The notes: generated from the letters alone by a model not told the origin. A stretch of 64,000 bases of DNA from Pseudoips prasinana (GCA_951640165.1 OX621241.1:5838001-5902000); one strand, 5' to 3'; shown: positions 31,601-44,640, numbered from the stretch's first letter. Numbers and translations: made by a program.

Positions 31601-31942
31601 CCGATTCCATTATAGTCCTAACTAAGTCTAAGATTACTGTTCCGGACAGTACCCTGCCCCTTCCCCCCCTCCACTCGTTCAGCCTGCACGAACGTCGTCT
31701 AGATAACTTCGGTGAACGACTGAAGCATAGTAGAGGTTGACTAGGATGTGATTGTTAAGGAGTAACGACGTACATATGCTCGAACTTAACAGTTCCGAGG
31801 GTATTGAACATTTGGAACTCCAAACGTAAAGATCAGCGTTCAGCTTACCATAATTCCAATTCTACGCAATAATATTTGACATTTATTTACACAAGTGCTA
31901 CTTCGACGGCTAATTTATTAAAACAATAAACCAATTACTTAC

Positions 31943-31975
31943 ACATAAATTTTTATCAATATTCACTGAAGCCAT
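31943..31975 (-). CDS. sugar transporter exon 1 (start codon)
   Basis: ATG at 31975 in AAGGATGG context, 11 codons (MASVNIDKNLC), then a perfect GTAAGT donor in phase 0, matching exon 2. No better upstream start was found. The 5' UTR probably continues to the right of 31975; a TATA box could not be assigned. Confidence 0.75.
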
Positions 31976-34877
31976 CCTTAAATTCTAACACACTTTAGTT
32001 CAAAACCTCTCAAGTCCGCAATAAGCGCAGTCAGCGCAATCACCATCTAAGAGAGCACACACTAAGTAAAGCTATGGTCACATCGACGCAGGCCGGTAGT
32101 ACACTGGACAGTGCGAATATAGGCCAGTACCAGTCGCAGAGCCAACCGTCTACGACGAAGTAGGTGAGTGCGATTGTGGCGCCACCGTGGGCAGCGGTCG
32201 CTGAAGTGGGCGGTTAAGGAAATATTAGGAAAAAATAGAGCATCTCTTATTAGTGTAAACACAATGTTTAGTATAAAATGGAATGATTTTGCGTCGACAT
32301 AATTTGGCCGAATAATACTCTGATGACGATATGTCTAAGCAACCTTTTTCACGGATTGAGAATTTAATCTATTTTATTGCTCCTACAGACCGGTTCCTAC
32401 TTTTAATGTAGAATCTAATAATTTAACATATTTATTTTTAAAAGAAAATCATGATTACATAATATACGTGTTTTTATAAATGTCATTAAGTGTTAATTAA
32501 GGCAATACATATTATTCTAACAGTGTATTAGAATATTGAGATTTCAAGAATCTGCCCTTGAACCTTTGTGCTGCACTTCTCGTTGGCGATAGCCGGTGAA
32601 TATTACAATACCACCGCACAGTGTTAATGCGTAACCCTGTAGCGCAGTGCACGCTGAAATTGACTTATCGGTTATTAAAAATTCATTAGATGGCGTCGCA
32701 CGGTCAAGGTAGCTGTCACATTTGACGGAAAGATGTATTTCTCTTTTGCTTTGATTTCTATTTTATAATGATTACAAACTACTCTTACCATGGTGGCCAG
32801 AAAATACGTCGTGTGGTTTCTTGAAACCACGATGCAAGTGGAATTTTCCCTCTTACGGCGTAAAATTAATTCATTGTCGGATATTTTCGCATTATTCTTG
32901 GATATTTCCTTCGTTGACCAGTGTATTTGACTCACTAGCATAACAACATTTATATCAATAGACTGATCAAAACACAAATACCGTAGAGCACTTGCTCAAA
33001 TAAGTGAGGGTGTAAATACCTACTACACGATCAGCTGATGGGAGCCATGGGCGCCCCTTATATTGCGACATGCGATAGATGGACGAAATAATATGAGGCG
33101 AAGTAAAAAAAGTTTTAGTTATTCAAACAAAAAAGCATCACCTCACAAGAAATAAGTGTCCATTAAATTTCTTCTATAACCTAGCTAATCCACTTTTGCC
33201 TTACGTTAAAACTCGACAATGTGTTAGCTAGAGCAACTGTAACCGTGGAAATTCATAATGTGAAATCCAATACTCAAGTCCACAAAGGCATTAAAGATAG
33301 ATACTCTTTATTATACACACTCAAACGGAAAAAGGAAATACTAAAATACATTGATTATAAAAAATATAAGGTAGAAGAGGCGGTCTATGTCCTTAAGCGA
33401 TATATTCCAGACAACCTTTGGATGGGATAGGAACTGTAAGCAAAGTAAACAGCAGCAGGAGTGCAACCAATAAATTATACTAAAGAACTGTGCTATAAAT
33501 ACTTAACATTACTTCACAAATGAAAGTATGTTAATAAACATTTCATACATTAAATATAATAATATATACAAGAAGGGACCAAGTACAGTTCCTTGCGGAA
33601 CACCATATTTAATCATTTTAAGACTAGACACGGTTGCTGTAAAACAATTGTGATCAAGCGCTCGATCTAGATTTCAGTTGTTGCAATAAGTTGCCACTTA
33701 GCATGGCCCTGACCGTGACGAAGTGACCCTGCTCTTGATCTAAGTTTAACCTCATATATTATTATTACAGTCATGATCCGATAGCCGCTAAGCGGCACAA
33801 CTAGAGAGAGCTAAGGACTTCAACCGCAGATAATGAGGTCTTGGGTTAATCACTGTCTTGGGAAATCTTGGGTCAAACGAAAAAGTATTGTCGGGATTCT
33901 TCTGTCTCAATTTTCAATTGCACAGCAGCACAGAGTCAAGCTGTTCTCATTATCGTCAGTTGAAACCTATAGAATAGAGAGACAAATGTGTCACCGGACC
34001 CTTAAATTTTTGTACAATACGTAATACCAAACAATAAGTGGTAGTTAAATATGTGTCATGTATTAAAACATGTTTAACCAGTCTTACCAATTGTGTATAT
34101 ATTAGTAGTTATCAGCAACCTTCAAATGGGCAGTAAATACTATTTATTTAGCAATCATTCAAACACGTGTGTTTGTGATCTTTCAGAAACAGACAGAGTC
34201 CATTTAGCCTGGTCTAAGCACGTCCGCACGCGGTCTGTCTATAAGTTACTACTTACAAGAGTTACCATCAAAGTCTCCGCACTTCAGCATCCACTTTAAG
34301 CTGTCTTTCTCGACTGTCTTCATTAAACAACAGGCGTTAAGCCATGTCAACGGTTTAAACGAAGGCATACCCGTAAAGCCGGTATGAATAGGTCTACAAG
34401 GCATTCTGCTGCTAGAAAATATTGAGCTGCGTGTAGTTAACTTTACTTAAATTGTACTTTTACATTGATTTCAATGTGTCATTTGTTTTTTCGATGATTA
34501 TTCCTCTGTGGTGAATACGATTTTTATGAATTCATATATATGTAGGTACTCACAAGTATGGTTACTACCACTGTGTTAAATTTGAAGAATATCGTTTCAG
34601 CCGTTCAGGAGGAGTACGAACTACATGAGTCGCCTAAGGAAGAGATTCGCTTACACTTAGCTCAATTAATAACTATATCATGTTCCTGGTATACGTCCCA
34701 CCGGTCCGGTGCCACTTTAGCCTAAGGCAGCCTACCATAACTATACAAGCATAGTCCATTCCACCTCAAAATTAAAACTATATTTCAGGAAGATAACAAA
34801 CGCATCGAAATAAGTTTATCCTTAAGCCACAGACGGACACATAAACATAGACTAATAACAAGTAGAAAGCACACACG
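31976..34877. other. no supported gene
   Basis: Contains possible 5' UTR or promoter of the sugar transporter, a LINE tail fragment near 33295-33425 (inverse of the type at 14048) and scraps of the 5S-headed SINE near 34230-34370. A minus-strand acceptor at 32653 opens a short hydrophobic frame that I could not assign. Confidence 0.45.
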
Positions 34878-34992
34878 TTAGCAAAGGATACAAATAAGGC
34901 AGGCAGTTGTCGAGAACATGGTTAGTCCTGACAGGAAGATGACCAGCTCGGCTATAATGAGCGATAGAGATGTCGCGAAACCCGCTACCAAC
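34878..34992 (-). CDS. TMEM107-like exon
   Basis: A CTTACAG acceptor is followed, after one base, by LVAGFATSLSLIIAELVIFL and SGLTMFSTTACLI, then a few residues and TAA (34880-34878). This aligns with the second helix region of animal TMEM107 (LVAxxxxTLxLxxxELxxFLSGxxMFxxTxxLI), recalled from the human protein. TMEM107 is a four-helix membrane protein of the ciliary transition zone. The real exon may end at a weak GTATCC donor (34891), since the family continues past this point. No flanking TMEM107 exon was found in the window, so it may be one exon of a gene with long introns, or a relic. Confidence 0.5.
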
Positions 34993-36188
34993 CTGTAAGC
35001 ATGCATAACTGAAGGTTTATTACAAAAAAAACCGTCTGACACGTGCAATTTCTCGTGCCAAAAGTAAAAAGAAAAATAGCAGCAACGATAATTTTGTAAT
35101 AAATCTTCATTTCTGATAATACGAGCTCGCTCTTGATAGATTTTTACAACATCTGTACTTTATACATTATAACAAAAGCGAGCTCATGTTTACAAATGGG
35201 CTTTATAAACAATCGGATCATGTTTTACACAAATGATATGAAAGAGAATTAAAACATACGCAACGATACAGGAATTGAAGGGAAAGCTATGATGAATTTG
35301 GATCCTAGCGGTAAGTCACACGAGAACTGAGAAAGATGGTGTGTAAACGAAATGGTGTTGTGTAAACGAGACGGTTTTGTCTAACGCGTAATAGGTTCCT
35401 ATTTTAAAATCTACTTGGACACACTATAAAAAATATAGACAGTACGGAAACTACATTCAAACGCTCGAAACGGCACACTCACACAAACATGCGCATCGAC
35501 AAGACCCCTAAGCGGTTGTCGCGGTGCTGTCAGTAGTGAGTGCCGCGTCAAGTCAAGTGGACACGAAATAGTTTTAACTCCGCGTTTTTTTTTAAATGCG
35601 ATGAGCGTCTTGCGTAGTATACGGTTATTTGAACTCGGTTTCACCAAAACAGCTTCAATACAACGTAGTTAATTATTTCTTGAACTAGGCTGTTTTATGG
35701 TCCATATTTATACTGTGACTTGGAGCCGTCTATATTTTCACATTTGAGGAGCTGCTTGACCAATCAGAATTAAGAATCAAATTCTACAGCACGCAATTAA
35801 CGAAGGCACGAAGCTGAGTTTTATTTTTCTATAGCTTCCTTTCATTTGTCGAATATCTTGATTATCATGCTGTAAAATGCTGACCAGCTGACATGTGCGC
35901 CATGAGAAATGATTTGTGAGAATGAAAGTAATACGAAACGGCTACATCATTCGGTCTCTGCTATATGAATAAGTCGAATTTATAGGTTAGTTGCTAATAT
36001 GAAGGTAAGCTTTCTTAGGGAAATCCTTATAATAAGATTTTATCTTTAGGACCGCAGAGGCTAATTGGTGGGCATATGAAGTACCCAATTGTACCTAAGT
36101 GTTTATTGATACGGGACCGTGTTTTGCATAAAAATTATATTAAGAGCCAATCCCAGCAGCCTACTTTCTTCCTTTGTTAAACCAAATA
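34993..36188. other. no supported gene
   Basis: No exon, TIR or SINE was recognised. The minus-strand frame 35411-35647 has no family resemblance. Confidence 0.45.
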
Positions 36189-37476
36189 TTAGGTCTTTAC
36201 CTATGAAATTGCCGTTCTGCAGTACTGGCCATTTCAAATCAAAATAATTTTTGTTTGGCTAAGAATTCTAATTTCAAATTAAATTTATTTTAAAAACATG
36301 GATTCTTTTTTCCAAAAGTAGTCATTTCTTTATTGATTAGTGTTACATTTTCATCGCATTTCAATCTTTTTCGTCATCATGGATACGTTAAAAATTCGAG
36401 TAATTATGGAATATGAGTACCGTCGTGGCAGCAACGCGGCACAAGCGGCACGCAACATCAACGACGTTTACGGAGCTAACACTACAAACCAACGCACCAC
36501 CTGTTATTGGTTTGCTCGCTTCCGTTCTGGAAATTTCGACCTGAAAAATGAACCTCGCGGTCGTCCGAAGACTTTGGTCGACAATGACGAATTAAAGGCG
36601 GTTGTGGAAGCTGATGATACACAATCTACGGCTGAATTAGCAGCAGCTTTCGACGTTAGCGTCAAAACAATATTGGTCCATTTGCGTCAAATTGGCAAGG
36701 TAAAAAAGCTTGACAAATGGGTGCCCCACGAACTCAATGATCGCCAGCGCGAAGTACGCGTCGAGACGTGCCTTGCACTGCTCAACAGACACACAAATGA
36801 AGGAATTTTGAACCGCATTGTTACCTGCGATGAAAAATGGATTCTGTTTGATAACCGCAAGCGCTCAGCAAGTTGGTTGGATCCTGGTTCAGCACCTAAA
36901 CAATGCCCTAAACGAAAACTTACCCCTAGAAAAGTGATGGTCACTGTTTGGTGGTCTAGCGCCGGTGTGATTCATCACAGCTTCTTACCAAACGGGGTGA
37001 GCATTACTGCAGATGTGTACTGTGAAGAACTGAGCACAATGATGGAGAAGCTGGCGCATCTCCAACCAGCATTGGTCAATCGCTCGTCTCCGCTGCTCCT
37101 GCACGACAACGCGTGACCTCATACTGCACAGCAGACGGTCTCCAAGTTGCAAGAACTGGGGTTGGAAGCTCTCCGTCATCCGCCCTACTCACCAGACCTT
37201 GCGCCTACAGACTACTACTTTTTCCAGAATTTGGATAACTTCTTGGCGGGAAAAAAATTCAATACCCGAGAGGCAGTACAAAATGCCTTTGAAGAATTTG
37301 TTGCCTCCCGTCCAGCTGATTTCTTTAAGAAGGGCATCAATAAACTGCCACTGCGATGGCAAAGATGCATTGATTGCATGGGTGATTACTTCGATTAATA
37401 CAAATAAAAAAATTCATGAAAAAAATTCGTTTAAATTTTTTCATACAAAACGGCAATTTCATAGGTAAAGACCTAT
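36189..37476 (+). mobile_element. mariner element, nearly intact
   Basis: About 1,288 bp. The left end TTAGGTCTTTACCTATGAAA and then TTGCCGTT matches the inverse of the right end (AACGGCAATTTCATAGGTAA, AGACCTA) with one mismatch at the extreme base. TA flanks both ends. It holds one transposase ORF of normal length with a single stop. Confidence 0.92.
36379..37398 (+). pseudogene. mariner transposase with one nonsense codon
   Basis: 339 codons from ATG 36379 (MDTLKIRVIMEYEYRRGSNA). Two helix-turn-helix units: WFARFRSGNFDLKNEPRGRP for the first linker and TAELAAAFDVSVKTILVHLR for the second. WVPHELND is the mariner WVPHEL signature. Catalytic residues: VTCDEKWI (Asp), LLHDNA (Asp) and YSPDLAPTDYYFF (third Asp), with 34 residues between the last two, i.e. 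DD34D. The only defect seen is TGA at 37114-37116, one base from CGA (Arg), two codons after the HDN motif. Hence an inactive but young copy. Confidence 0.93.
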
Positions 37477-37639
37477 TATATATATACAATTACTCCGTAG
37501 TTATATTGCTTTTGTATCTGTAATGTCAACGTCAAACATTTTATAGGATTTCCACTTAATATGTTTCTTTTAATCTCCGCAGATCCGCAGTTAACCGAGG
37601 TACTGGTATCAAATCCCGATACGGGTTTTGGGATTTAAC

Positions 37640-37810
37640 TATAATAATAATTCTTTATTTCTCACCGCGATATAAGGTACATTTTACATGGCACCAAGAA
37701 CAATACCTAATAACTTAAATTTTCTAATTATATTGTTGGAGACTGGATAGACATAAGGCCTGTATTTCAGGATACCAGGATTTCACCACAGATATTAACA
37801 TTTTGTAGAT
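37640..37810. repeat. dispersed repeat fragment
   Basis: Shares the ATAATAATTCTTTATTT and GTATTTCAGG...CACCAG blocks with 63515-63670; probably a LINE or SINE 3' end. Confidence 0.45.
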
Positions 37811-38852
37811 ATAATCGTTATGTACTCGCTCGCACATTGTCAAATGAAAAAATGTTATTGTATAGGATACTATAATATGTCCCGTGAAGATGGCTGGTCT
37901 CCGTGGAGATTCGACGCCATAGTCTAAAATCGACCAGGATTATTACTTTCAATTTATATTACGAACTAGCGAGTATATGGCTCTTGAATATAGATTCTAG
38001 GATCGTTATAATAAAGGAAACAACAACAGCTTTAAATATTACCTATATTTAATAATTGATTGCCTTTTTCCCTTGCAAGTTACCAATTAGTTGAATTATG
38101 TATACCTATAGTATAAAGTAAATAGACATATCTATTTTCACCAAAACTAGTATTACTTACTTAGTATTAGATATTATAAAATAGTTTTATATATTTAGAT
38201 ATTTTTAATGTGTTGTAATATATGCATCCGCGCACAATATAGCCATCAATTCAATCAAATTCATTTATTTACAGTAATTAGACCTCAGATAGACATAGGC
38301 AAGTGACAAATCCATTACTTTGCGTCCTAAAGGATGTTATTTAACCAACTCGTTTAATGCGGGCCTAACACGCTCTAAATATTCTTTAAAAATATATCGA
38401 TTCTTTGTAAATACATTATCTTATTATATCAGCTATAGCTGAAAACTCATTCCAAACCGAGATATAGAGGTCAGAAGGTTGTGAATACATTATAAAATTG
38501 TTTTTGTGGCGATGCCGCTGACGTAAATGCAATTTTTTATGGTAAACAAAGACGGAATGTTTTATGGAATGGACGCAAATTCAACAGCCATGCCATCGCT
38601 GTTTTATGTATGGATTTTATATCTGCATGTCATCGGCTTCTGGATAACGGTACATCGATAAAATTTTATAGAATAGTGATTTTTCTCTCCAAAGAGAACT
38701 ACAAAAACCTAGGCGAAGAATTCGCCTGCGGTATACTCTTGCTTGCCGTAAAAGGCTACTAAAAGGCGCCACCTATGATTGCACCCACTATTGGCTAGCT
38801 AGGGTGGAAGTGAAACCGTTGGCTTCTTGAGTAGGGTCAAGAAAAGCGTCTA
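37811..38852. other. no supported gene
   Basis: AT-rich. A known-looking lepidopteran repeat fragment (CTTGCCGTAAAAGGCTACTA) lies near 38700-38850. Nothing else was recognised. Confidence 0.4.
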
Positions 38853-39249
38853 TATAATATGGAACTTAATTAACGCATATCCTGAAATAGTTTGTTCAGA
38901 ATCGTTTACTGATTCGATTAATATCATTTTTAATATAGGTATTTTTTTATTCCAATATAATTAAAACTACGGAAATTATTGTCATATTAATCCTATACAG
39001 TCAAAACAAATTGTAATGGACCGTAAGTCAAAGTAATAAGACTTTTAGAATCGCAGTTTATTTGTATTCATACAAATTCCATCATTAAATACAAAATAAA
39101 GAAAAATAAACTTTATCCCAAGAAACTAATTTAGTAAATAACAATGCATATACATGTTAAATTAAAAATTCAGTGTATGTATTATGACTATAACATAATA
39201 TTCTAATTGGGGTGTTTGAGCGTGTGCGTTAATTACGTTACATATTGTA
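38853..39249. mobile_element. MITE family 3, copy b
   Basis: About 397 bp, roughly 90% like 28381-28766 throughout. Its ends TATAATATGGAACTTAATTA and the inverse of GTGCGTTAATTACGTTACAT are diverged. Confidence 0.82.
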
Positions 39250-42200
39250 TAACGGTCTCATGGAAGTCTTCAACATATTGCAGTCACATGCTGTGGTTAA
39301 CACCTATACATATAAATATGACAATGTAATAATATTTTTATTTTATTTATTCTCTGAGGCGATAGGTAATCTGGACAGTTGAACCCACGAAAATAAGTCT
39401 AATATCTTAAAAAACTGAAATCCTCAAGTAATTTTTATAATACGGTGTATAATTAATTAGCTATAAACTTCCAGACAGAAAATAAATTGGCTATTGCCAG
39501 CCTCTTAAATCAATCTGATGGATTGCATGTCAGTCGCAATTTAAATCTTTACGCACAAGGATGATCTATGTACAGAATAGTTACTATGATTCAGGTTACA
39601 CTTATGTATTTAACGAACTACAATAGGTACAGAGTAGATTTAATTCTACAGCAGAGGTTACCAAGGTATTGTCTAAAGGTTTCGTTGGATCGCGTGATAA
39701 AACAGAAAAATTGCCGCGATATCATTGGCCAAACGTAGTAAAGAGACTGCCGTGCCAATAACCCTTAAACAGGCCGTGGATTACACGAGGCCACATTAAT
39801 TACAACCTTAAAAGTTTGGAATAAGGTCCAAAAAATATTAAAAAATAAATATAGCAAAGCCTGGTTAGGTTTTTAGGGCAAGAGTTGCACAAAACGCTCC
39901 TAATAAACTTCTCATATGTATGATCCCGTCAGAAGAGCCTTGATCTGAACTTCGAACTACAAAGAGATTCAGTAAAATAGTCCGTGTAACCCAATTAGTC
40001 TGCCGCTGCCATCCACACATCTAAGACCAAGAAGTTTTAAAGTCTACGGCCGTGAATATGTAGGGCCAGTGCCAATGTACAACTTCATCATCTCTCTTCA
40101 TCAACATCCTAATGACGTCCACTGCTGGACCAAGGCCTCCTCAAAAGATTTCCAGAATGGAGTTGTATCCAGAATGGTGTTGTGTCCATAATTTGCAGGG
40201 ATATGCCATAATCGCCACGCTTGGCAGACGGGATGGCGATCACAGTATGATGGTCATAGCACACAGAGAGTCGCTGCTGCCCGTTCTCCGGGAGGTATAC
40301 ATTCGGGTCGACGGGATGAGATAGGGTGATGAAATATTCTATGCCGTAAAATATATAACTTGAATTTCCCTATTTTATATTACCCTGTCTGTCAATTCCC
40401 GCTGCGCAAAGGCATGTTTTAATTGTGATGAAGTTTTTATAAGAAAAAATAACACATTGTCGACTGCGTATGTAATAAAAGTATCTCAAAGTCAAAGTTT
40501 ATCTACCCACATGGAGATGTCATTACCTACAGTAAGCGTTCAACAGTGCATTATCACGTTATACATTCCCATAAAACAATGCTTTAACCTAGTTTCATGT
40601 GGCAAAGCTAAGGTAATAATGACAAAGGAAATATAGAACATATTTGTGACTAATCTAAAATATACTCTCGACCTTATTAATGTCTATATCACATAAATGT
40701 AGCAATATTAAAAAGATAATTGTGGGTTGGAACTGTTACCAGACTTATGAACGCAAAGTTTATTTGTAGTTGACAAATTGACTTGAACTATCTGCGCGGT
40801 CGGAGTCACGGACACGGCCATTAGGTATAATAAAAATTAATTGCGTAAAACAATAAAGATTATCAATTACATAATGAACTACAGTCAACAATCGCATATT
40901 GACACGTTAACATTACAAAGAACTGCTCACGTGCTGCCTGCACATGCGTATGTGCAGGCTTGTGTTTTACCTACAAAGGGCATACCGACGGTGAAATGAC
41001 GATTCTCTTTTCTTCTCTTGTACATCTCATTTCTTCTTTTACATCTGTAAACTAATTCAAATATAATAACTTCTCCCTCCAATATCGCTCGTTTCAAAAG
41101 AACAGAAAAGAACTGTCAAACTACTTATAATACGAACACCAATTATGCCCAAACACTTGGTACATTCTTACATGTCGTTTATTTTCCTACAGTATTTCGT
41201 GCCTAAACTAGGTTGACACAACTAAAGATGCCCTGTCTTCTTTATAACAACTATGTTAGAAGGAAATGCAGTGTTATTTAAGTTATTTGAGAGATCATGG
41301 TATGCATATAACTGTCAAGCTACTAAAACTACATGCATGCACCAATCATGCGCCAAAAGCTGAGCTCGGCACCAATGTTGAAGGGAAAATCATGCGCGCT
41401 AAGAAAATTAACAATGGCAGCCATCTTGAGGTGGACCAAAACGCCGTACCGACTAGAAGTTGGGAGTGGTCGCCATTACCGCGATAATTAAAGAATCATC
41501 AATATTATTAAAATAAAATAGTTTTTATTTTTAATTTCATTTAGGTACATTGGTCGTATAGTAAGTACTCAGAATATGTAATTATATAACAATTTATACT
41601 ATGCCAAAAATGTGCGTAAAATACTTTTTTAACATATATTTTTCTATTATTTAAAAGATACACACACGAATTTCTACTACTATTTATTAGTATAATATTC
41701 TTTGTTAAGCCTAGGCCATGTGTAATGCCATTCTGTAGCATTTTAACAATTTTCCACCACTATATCGATACAGGTTCTGAGAGCTAATCAACTTATGAAC
41801 GACTTATTTGTCGAAGATTGGACCCGGGTTAATTTAATTCGATTGTATCAATATATTTTCGCGTAGTACACCGTATACGTGTACAATGATTATTGCGGAA
41901 TTTGAGAATCAATTTACGAATTTGTGTTTTAATTGTGTAGAAGAAACTTTCGACTTGGTCCCACATTATGGACATGGACGGAGTAATTATTACACCATGT
42001 CCAAAAATATGATCATTTTGTTTAAAAGCGTTCTACTTATTGTTCAATAAGAATAGCAAACAAAATAATAGGCGCTTCTCCGTGCTGCTTATTTTACTAT
42101 TGAGGAGAAACTATTGATGAAGTTTGTAAACATTTAATTTACATAAACTTTAAACATAAAACTCCTAACACCGCAAGCGTTGCTAAAACTTGATGATAGA

Positions 42201-42264
42201 ACAAAAAAAATGTATTGTAATATTAAATAGCATGTCAATATCTACAAAACTTCGTGATACCATA
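39250..42264. other. mostly unclassified intergenic DNA
   Basis: A repeat fragment with GACGTCCACTGCTGGACCAA and GATCACAGTATGATGGTCAT lies at 40085-40290. A short palindrome CCTGCACATGCGTATGTGCA is near 40938. No exon could be supported. Confidence 0.4.
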
Positions 42265-42425
42265 GGTTTTACCCGCGTTAAACTTTATACATTATAGCCT
42301 ATGTATTAATCTAGGGTGTCAGCTAACTTCATACCAAATTATATTAAAATCGCTCCAGCCGTTTAGACGTGAAGAAGTACCAAACATATACACTCACAAA
42401 CTTTCGCCTTTATAATATTAATGTG
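42265..42425 (-). repeat. dispersed repeat B
   Basis: Minus-strand copy with AATCTAGGGTGTCAGCTAAC and GTTTAGACGTGAAGAAGTAC. Confidence 0.65.
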
Positions 42426-42989
42426 ATGCGTACGTATATACATAATTATAAATACTTATTTACATATAAAAAGTTATTTAATAAAATATCCGGATGAAAT
42501 TAAACCCATGTTTTCATATCTCAGTATTTATCGTTAACCAAATTACAATAATTTCCTACGTAGTAAATGTTGTCAGTACCCGTAGAACACTTTTTGAATG
42601 AATGAAAACAGGCATTTTATTCAAAAGATATTATTGCTAAGAAGATAAACACCGCAGAGCGCAATTGGCGAATGAGTCAACACCAATGCAGGAGAGTGTT
42701 CACGTCTATGAGAGAGGCAACAACGTTAAAAACATTTATTCACATTCTCTAATAGAAATTTTCTTCTAAGATTCTTGTAACCGGATTTTTTAAAAGTTAT
42801 TTTCAATCTACCTAATTGTAATTTCTATTTCTATTCTAATAATAGTAAAGCGAGAAATTCGCAAATGCGCGTACGGGCATCTAGCGGCGCGGAACGTCCA
42901 GTTCGTTTAGCCGAACAAAATGCGAGATCGTCACGGCTTTACGAACGAAACTTCGAGAAATGTAAATCTAGGCACCTACAATAAATTAA

Positions 42990-43206
42990 CATAACAAAGT
43001 AGTTATACTTCAATATATTTTACTATTGTTTATAAGAAAACAGTATGTAATAATTAGAAATAGACTGAACTAAGAAAAATATAGGATTTACATTTTTCAT
43101 AACAAAGTAGTTATACTTCAATATATTTTACTATTGTTTATAAGAAAACAGTATGTAATAATTAGAAATAGACTGAACTAAGAAAAATATAGGATTTACA
43201 TTTTTC
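42990..43206. repeat. exact tandem duplication, 2 x 108 bp
   Basis: The unit starting CATAACAAAGTAGTTATACT is repeated with a 108-bp period; no difference between the units was seen. Confidence 0.95.
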
Positions 43207-43674
43207 GAAGTTTTACTTGTAACAACTTGTCCCACCCCACTTCAATATGTTAATTGAATTAAATAAAATGACTTATAACTTAGCCCCCTGGTCGTAGTCG
43301 ATCAGCCATGTCAACGGCCTACTGGGCGGTTTGATCAAATCTGACACTATGGTAACCGCTGCCCATATGATAATGAAGTACATATATAAGAAATGTAACT
43401 TATGAACGGCTAGAAAAAAATATTGAATAAAAATCATAATTTTAAATTGTAGAATATCCCTCCATTATTGTGAAGACCGTGGATACCTATAATAGATTAT
43501 TTATTATGGACGATTATTTAGGTTTGAATATTTATGTTATGAAATATATTTGAACTACAATCGTTAGTGATTCTTAATAAATAAAATGTAAATGTAAATG
43601 TCCTCGGATATCTTATCAATTATTTTTTTAATAATTAGATTAGGCTGAATATATTTGTGAATATATGTTTCTCA

Positions 43675-44640
43675 ATTATATGCAAAAGGAAAAACATAAC
43701 AGCTATCGTCTATGAATAAATATCTGATAGCTAAAAATACCTTCAATAGAAAAAACCTAATAGCTAAATTTTCTCACGATGGGAAAAACATAATAGATTA
43801 AATACCCTCGATAGAAAAAACATAGTAGCTAAAAATACCCAAAAACATAATATCTAAGAATATACTCTATATAAGAAAAACACATAACAGCTACAAATAT
43901 CCTCGAGAGAAAAAAATTATAGCTACAAATACCCGCGATAGAAAAACATAATAGCTAAATAAACCCTCGATAGGAAAAACATAGTAGCTTAAATACCCTA
44001 GATAGAAAAAACATAGCAGATAAAAATATCCTAATAAACATAGCAGATAGAAAGAACATAATAGCTAAATATACTTACGATAGGATAAACATAATAGATT
44101 AAAATTACCCTCGATAGAAAACATAGTATCTAAAAATACCCTCGATAGAAAACATAGTATCTAAAAATACCCTCGATAGAAAAAAAAACACAATTGCTAA
44201 AAATATCCTCAATGCAAAAAAAAACATAGTGGCTAAAAACATCCTCGATAGAAAAACATTATATCTAAAAATACACTGTAGGTATATAAGAAAAAATACA
44301 TAATAGCTACAAAATATATCCTCGACAGAAAAAATAAATAACTACAAACACTCTCAATAGAAAAACATAATAGCTAAAATAAACCGTTGATAGGAAAAAC
44401 ATAATAGCTTAAATACCCTCGATAGAAAAAACATAGCAGCTAAAAATAGCCTTCGTAAAAAAACACAATTGCTAAAGATATCCTCGATACAAAATTAAAC
44501 ATAATAGCTAAAAATATCCGTGATAGAAAAAACATAATAGCTAAAAATATCCTTGATAGAAAAACATAATAGCTAAAAATATCCTTGATAGAAAAAACAT
44601 AGCTAAAAATAGTTTCGATAGGAAACACATATAAATTGGC
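43675..44640. repeat. minisatellite, about 32-bp unit
   Basis: About 28-30 diverged copies of a unit like CATAATAGCTAAAAATACCC followed by TCGATAGAAAAA. The minus-strand open frame here (repeated SRIFLAIMF) is a by-product of the array. Confidence 0.9.

Larger units (their letters stand above)
12995..31975 (-). other. SLC2/GLUT-type sugar transporter gene, 5' eight exons
   Basis: Eight minus-strand coding exons (31943-31975, 29287-29433, 26219-26379, 24445-24569, 19645-19785, 16659-16796, 15078-15286, 12995-13207) join in phase to 1,167 nt, or 389 residues. They run from the initiating Met through about membrane helix 8 or 9 of a 12-helix major-facilitator sugar transporter. All splice sites are GT/AG. 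The usual family length of about 460-500 residues and the missing IGPGPIPWF-type and PETKG-type motifs show that at least one 3' exon is absent from the part seen. Introns range from 1.3 to 5 kb and are packed with SINEs, MITEs and LINEs. The protein should sit in the plasma membrane and carry hexose by facilitated diffusion. Subfamily and substrate are inference. Confidence 0.9.

Noticed and set aside
32540..32653. Minus-strand exon after a TTTCAG acceptor (hydrophobic GYALTLCGGIVIFTGY)
   Set aside because: The phase could follow the TMEM107-like exon, but the residues do not resemble that family's next segment and no other family was recognised.
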